Part shown: piece after piece, positions 15,232 to 18,499 of the stretch
Layout: each line of letters opens with the position of its first letter
Numbering within the stretch: position 1 is the first letter of the stretch
DNA from: Gammaproteobacteria bacterium
Lineage (GTDB): Bacteria; Pseudomonadota; Gammaproteobacteria; HK1
Length of the DNA stretch: 18,499 bases
Assembly (NCBI GenBank): GCA_020444775.1
Contig: JAGRHX010000140.1
Span: 1-18,499, forward strand
Reading direction: 5' to 3'
Translations under genes and position numbers: made by a program
Notes under the pieces: generated by a model
Told to the model about the DNA's origin: nothing
The model's database searches: none
The model's input: only the letters and a program-made list of their open reading frames with translations

Positions 15232-16425
15232 ATGACGCTGCCACTTCAAGGTATACGCGTGCTCGAGCTGGCGCGCACGGTTGCCGGACCGTTCTGCTCG
15301 ATGACGCTGGCCGACATGGGCGCCGAGGTGATCAAGATCGAGGAGCCCGGCCGCGGCGACGATGTGAGGTATCTGGCACCACAGGTCGATGGTGTCAGCA
15401 GCGTCTTCGCGCTCGTAAACCGCAACAAGCGATCGGTGACCCTCGATCTGCGCCTGGAAGAAAGCCAGTGCGTCCTCCATGAACTTGTGAAAAGCTGCGA
15501 TATCGTGGCGGAAAATTTCTCGACCGGTGTCGTCGACAAATACAACCTCTCCTACGAGGTGCTCAGCAGCATCAATCCTCGCCTCATCTATTGTTCGGTC
15601 AGCGGATATGGACGGCAAGGCGAATTCGCAAGGCGCCCCGGGTTCGACCCGGTCGTGCAGGCGGATGCCGGATTGTTTTCGATCAACGGGGCCGCTGACG
15701 GTCCACCAACCCGCATCGCGGCACCGATTGTCGACGTCGGGTCGGGCATGTCCGCGCTCAATGCGATTCTTGCCGCGCTCTACACGCGGGAGAAGACTGG
15801 GCGAGGACAATATGTCGAGGTCGCCCTGTTTGACGTTGCCGTCGCACTATCAAGCTATTTTGCGATGAACTACCTGATGACCGGCAGCAGCCCGAACAGA
15901 CTGGGCAACGATTCATCGACGTCGCAACCGGTTGGGCTTTTTTCCGCCAGCAACGGCACTTTCTATCTGAGTTGCTCCAATGACCGGTCGTTTCGCAAGC
16001 TCGCTGCCTGCATCGATGCGCCAGCGCTCGTCGACGATCCGCGGTTTGCAACCAATGCCGACCGGTGCGCCAACGGCGATGCCCTCAGAGAGGAGCTCGC
16101 GGCGATCTTCAACACCATGGACTGCGATACGATCGTGGGAGAAATGCTAACAGCCGGTGTACCGGTTGGCCGCACTTTCACGATTGGCGAGGCGCTTGAA
16201 TCTCCGGTTGCCAGATCGCGTGGGACGGTGAGCAACGCCGTGCGTGCGAACGGACGACCCGTCCCCAACGTCAAGGCGCCCTTCGATCTCCACGGTACGC
16301 CATTGCTCGCACCGAAGGCCTGCCCGGAACTCGGTGAGGCCAACCAATGGTTTCTCGACGAAATCCTGGGCTGCGATGAGGCGCGTGCCGCTGAACTGGC
16401 TGCAGCGGGCGTGTTTGGACAATAA
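15232..16425 (+). CDS. Class III (CaiB/BaiF) CoA-transferase
   Basis: A 397-aa cytoplasmic enzyme that moves CoA between carboxylic acids through an enzyme aspartyl-CoA intermediate. Family marks: LQGIRVLELARTVAGPFCSM (5-24), LADMGAEVIKIEEPGRGDD (26-44), NRNKRSVTLDLR (63-74), CDIVAENFSTGVVDKYNLSY (89-108), SVSGYGRQG (122-130), RPGFDPVVQADAGL (135-148) whose Asp139 is the likely nucleophile by family pattern, and REKTGRGQYVEVALFD. It begins 6 nt after the second monooxygenase, with GGAG 9 nt upstream inside that gene's end. It probably activates the transported acid or a product. GC content is about 65% at its start but about 48% by 15481-15540, and stays lower to the end, so the gene spans a composition break while its protein reads as an intact family member. 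Confidence 0.92.
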   Translation: MTLPLQGIRVLELARTVAGPFCSMTLADMGAEVIKIEEPGRGDDVRYLAPQVDGVSSVFALVNRNKRSVTLDLRLEESQCVLHELVKSCDIVAENFSTGVVDKYNLSYEVLSSINPRLIYCSVSGYGRQGEFARRPGFDPVVQADAGLFSINGAADGPPTRIAAPIVDVGSGMSALNAILAALYTREKTGRGQYVEVALFDVAVALSSYFAMNYLMTGSSPNRLGNDSSTSQPVGLFSASNGTFYLSCSNDRSFRKLAACIDAPALVDDPRFATNADRCANGDALREELAAIFNTMDCDTIVGEMLTAGVPVGRTFTIGEALESPVARSRGTVSNAVRANGRPVPNVKAPFDLHGTPLLAPKACPELGEANQWFLDEILGCDEARAAELAAAGVFGQ

Positions 16426-16554
16426 GCCTGATCCGCGCCAACTTTCGTTTCGATGAAGCGCATGCAGCCCAGCGCGGGACATGATCTGTAGTGCGCGATG
16501 ACGACGCGATACAAATTCCTGGTGGCCCACAGGGGCTACGGCGCTAGACTTTGA

Positions 16555-16572
16555 ACCGGCAACTTTGCCGGT
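16555..16572 (+). promoter_or_regulatory. Small stem-loop just upstream of the methyltransferase ribosome site
   Basis: ACCGGCA (16555-16561), loop ACTT, TGCCGGT (16566-16572): a perfect 7-bp stem ending 3 nt before the GTGAGG ribosome site at 16576-16581. It could serve as a terminator for the CoA-transferase gene or affect translation of the methyltransferase; nothing in the sequence decides between these. Confidence 0.45.
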
Positions 16573-16586
16573 CCTGTGAGGCGATC

Positions 16587-17411
16587 ATGAACGATAGCCC
16601 GAGCTATCAGTCGTACATGCGAAGCCCGTTTCGCAGCATCAAGCACACGACATATTTCCGCGTGTACGACGAACTGTTCGACAAGTATCGCGGAAAACCT
16701 GTCACATTTGTCGAAATCGGGGTGCTCGGTGGAGGGTCGCTGTTCATGTGGCGCGATTTCTTCGGGCCAGAGGCGAGGATAATCGGGGTCGACCTCAATC
16801 CGAATGCGAAGAAGTGGGAGGAGCACGGCTTCGAGATCATCATCGGCAGCCAATCGGATGAGGCGTTCTGGTCCTCTTTCAGGAATGAGATCGGTGCTGT
16901 CGACATCGTTCTCGATGATGGCGGTCACACCTATGATCAGCAGATCACGACCGTCGAATGTCTTCTTGAAAACATCGGGGACGGCGGCATGCTCGTCGTG
17001 GAGGATACGCACACTTCCTACATGCAGGGCTTCGGTCCGAGGAAATACTCCTTCATCGAGTATTCAAAGATCATGATAGACGTGATCAATCATCGATTTA
17101 ACAAGTTTTCCGAGAACCGGGACCATCGCGTCTGGTCGGTTGAATTCTTTGAATCCATCGTTGCCTTCAAGGTCAACCGTCCCGCCAGTACGCTGGAGTC
17201 CCGGCCAACCGAAAACGAAGGCGAATTCGATCGCGCAAGGGATTTTCGCTACCGCGACAATGCGACGGTTACCAAAATCAATCAGGCCGAGCGCGCGCTG
17301 AAGGACTATGGTTTTCTGCCAGACTTGTCTGCAGTGTTCGCGTTTGTCCGCGATATGGCTGTCCGCCGGAAATTCAGGGCGAGGAAATACTTCAACAAGC
17401 CCATGAAGTAG
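16587..17411 (+). CDS. Class I SAM-dependent methyltransferase, MycE/cephalosporin-hydroxylase-like
   Basis: A 274-aa cytoplasmic protein. The SAM-binding motif is TFVEIGVLGGGS (40-51) followed by ARIIGVDLNP (63-72). Asp110-Asp111 in IVLDDGGHTYDQQ and Glu139-Asp140 in VVEDTHTSY fit the metal-binding and catalytic pattern of the MycE group, which methylates sugar hydroxyls of macrolides; many relatives sit in surface-glycan clusters. The target here is unknown. ATG 16587 has GTGAGG 5 nt upstream; the frame opens 36 nt earlier without a ribosome site. Base composition is markedly lower in GC than the operon to the left (21 of 60 bases at 17041-17100), which suggests separate origin. It is followed by an FkbM methyltransferase gene on the same strand after about 195 bp. 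Confidence 0.85.
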   Translation: MNDSPSYQSYMRSPFRSIKHTTYFRVYDELFDKYRGKPVTFVEIGVLGGGSLFMWRDFFGPEARIIGVDLNPNAKKWEEHGFEIIIGSQSDEAFWSSFRNEIGAVDIVLDDGGHTYDQQITTVECLLENIGDGGMLVVEDTHTSYMQGFGPRKYSFIEYSKIMIDVINHRFNKFSENRDHRVWSVEFFESIVAFKVNRPASTLESRPTENEGEFDRARDFRYRDNATVTKINQAERALKDYGFLPDLSAVFAFVRDMAVRRKFRARKYFNKPMK

Positions 17412-17606
17412 AGCGCGGCTTGCGATCCATGGGGCGCTGCCGCGCCAGATCCCGCTTGATCTTTTCGATTTCACTGCCTCTAATCGCGCTCCCACCCCCT
17501 CTGAAAATGGGCATGCCGCGCTGGTCGGGCTGCGACAAGACGGCATGAACATAGCGGGCGTTGAGCGCCTTTGATTTGATAAGCCGGACAGGAAGCGGAA
17601 CGTCGC

Positions 17607-18419
17607 GTGACGACTTTGAGGCGGGTGTTCAGGGTCCTTGGCAGAGACGGTTTCAGAGGGAGCGCGCTCTTTCTCAGGGCGGGTATCGCATATGCGAAAC
17701 TGGCGCTCCTGAGACGGCTCGATCGGCCGGTGGTTGATACCGCATACGGGTTGAAATTGTCGGCCAACTACAATGACGAGACGTTCAAATTCTATGTCAG
17801 TGGCGCCTATGGCACCTTCTATTGGGACCGGATCGGGAAATTCGCTGTTCCGTTTGTCTTTCTGGATATCGGCGCCAATCAGGGACTCTATGCAATCGGC
17901 GCGGCCAAGAACCCGCTGTGCGTCGCCAGCTATGCGTTCGAGCCGGTCCCTCACACGTTCGACTTCCTGAAGGCGAATATCGCCCTGAACGGCGTCACAG
18001 ATCGCTGCATCCCGGTTATGAAAGCGGTCGGAGAACGTCATGGCGTGGCTGAAATCGCATTGAAGGAAGGGCACAGCGGCGTTGCGACACTGGCAGGCTC
18101 AAACCTGCTGAAGGCGGTGGCACAGACGCGGGCATCGGTCGCGATGATCGATGGCAGGGACCTTGAAAAGCTGATCGAACCGGTCGACAGGCCGATCCTC
18201 GTCAAGATTGACGTTGAGGGCTATGAAAGCGTGGTCATCGACCAGTTGCTCAAAACTTCCATTGCCGGACGGATCGCGGAAGCGTTTCTCGAGATCAACG
18301 AGGACTGGGTCGACGTCGACGGCATCAAGAACCGGCTGCGTGGCGCCGGACTGGCACATTTCATGAAGGTCGGCGCCGGGCGGCAATACGATCTGCTCGC
18401 TACGCGCGAGCCGGTATGA
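17607..18419 (+). CDS. FkbM-family SAM-dependent methyltransferase
   Basis: A 270-aa protein. SAM-binding motif I is FLDIGANQGLYAIGAA (85-100), followed by FEPVP (111-115) in place of the usual acidic loop, LKANIALNG (121-129), and the FkbM signature KIDVEGYE (200-207). FkbM enzymes O-methylate sugars or polyketides; in bacteria without antibiotic clusters they usually modify surface polysaccharide. The N-terminal 45 residues are basic and hydrophobic (ALFLRAGIAYAKLALLRRL) and may contact the membrane. The start is GTG 17607 with CGGAA about 6 nt upstream; no ATG is available before residue 138, so a non-ATG start is required. It lies close behind the MycE-like gene and probably works on the same product. 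A strong stem-loop follows the stop. Confidence 0.88.
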   Translation: MTTLRRVFRVLGRDGFRGSALFLRAGIAYAKLALLRRLDRPVVDTAYGLKLSANYNDETFKFYVSGAYGTFYWDRIGKFAVPFVFLDIGANQGLYAIGAAKNPLCVASYAFEPVPHTFDFLKANIALNGVTDRCIPVMKAVGERHGVAEIALKEGHSGVATLAGSNLLKAVAQTRASVAMIDGRDLEKLIEPVDRPILVKIDVEGYESVVIDQLLKTSIAGRIAEAFLEINEDWVDVDGIKNRLRGAGLAHFMKVGAGRQYDLLATREPV

Positions 18420-18426
18420 AAAAGCA

Positions 18427-18457
18427 ATCGCCGACGGCCGGTTCGGCCGACGGCGAT
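18427..18457. terminator. Stem-loop after the FkbM gene
   Basis: ATCGCCGACGGCC (18427-18439), loop GGTTC, GGCCGACGGCGAT (18445-18457): 12 of 13 positions pair. It begins 8 nt after the FkbM stop and is likely the transcript end. No T-run follows, though a run of A precedes it, so on the minus strand it would be followed by T residues and could end a leftward transcript as an intrinsic terminator. Confidence 0.65.
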
Positions 18458-18499
18458 ACCTGTGCCATTGTTCGACAAGAGCGCCTGACTACTCCGGCA

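Noticed and set aside
17392..17628. Stop-free minus-strand frame of about 78 codons in the gap between the two methyltransferase genes, with protein-like stretches such as GMPIFRGGGSA and EIEKIKRDLARQR.
   Set aside because: It overlaps the starts and ends of both real genes, has no ribosome site or suitable start, and a run of this length without stops is not rare in this base composition. I recognise no family.
18489..18499. Possible last codons of a leftward gene (Pro-Glu-stop on the minus strand) at the right edge.
   Set aside because: Only three codons are visible. The stem-loop at 18427-18457 would suit a leftward gene too, but this is not enough to call one.
1..18499. Search by eye for tRNA or rRNA genes, CRISPR arrays, insertion sequences and integrases.
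   Set aside because: None seen: no clustered short repeats with spacers, no transposase or integrase motifs, and no tRNA-like segment recognised.

Overview
This is an 18.5 kb chromosomal window from a high-GC bacterium, most likely a member of the Pseudomonadota. The evidence is high GC over most of the window, strong GGAGG-type ribosome sites, a TAXI-type TRAP transporter and an ECF sigma factor. I cannot fix the class. An EcfG-like sigma/promoter pair and the look of the right-hand methyltransferases hint at Alphaproteobacteria, but phyR and nepR, the usual partners of EcfG, are not in the window.

Left part (1-7.1 kb), stress and nitrogen metabolism. A GH15 glycosidase (+) converges on, and overlaps by 9 bp, a long fused arginine dihydrolase/ornithine cyclodeaminase-type enzyme (-) like cyanobacterial ArgZ/AgrE. 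Upstream of that lies a small DUF2934 protein (-). A two-domain universal stress protein (+) diverges from it. After about 530 bp without a convincing gene comes an ECF sigma factor (-). Three sites fit GGAAC-N16-CGTT exactly, and all three are intergenic: one before the stress protein, one in the gap beside the sigma gene, and one firing leftward out of the window. I read this as a small general-stress regulon with its own sigma factor.

Middle part (7.5-16.4 kb), catabolism. All genes are on +. An IlvD/Edd-family dehydratase ends in a hairpin. It is followed by a five-gene block: luciferase-like flavin monooxygenase, TAXI solute receptor, fused TRAP permease, second luciferase-like monooxygenase, and class III (CaiB-type) CoA-transferase. 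The logic appears to be uptake of an organic acid, CoA activation and flavin-dependent oxidation. The substrate is unknown and no flavin reductase is present. A perfect 10-bp hairpin sits between receptor and permease.

Right part (about 15.4-18.5 kb). Base composition falls from up to 75% GC to as low as 35% GC in 60-base samples. The change begins inside the CoA-transferase gene. Two sugar- or natural-product-type methyltransferases (MycE-like and FkbM) follow, then a strong stem-loop. This part looks like a separately acquired segment, or possibly an assembly joint.
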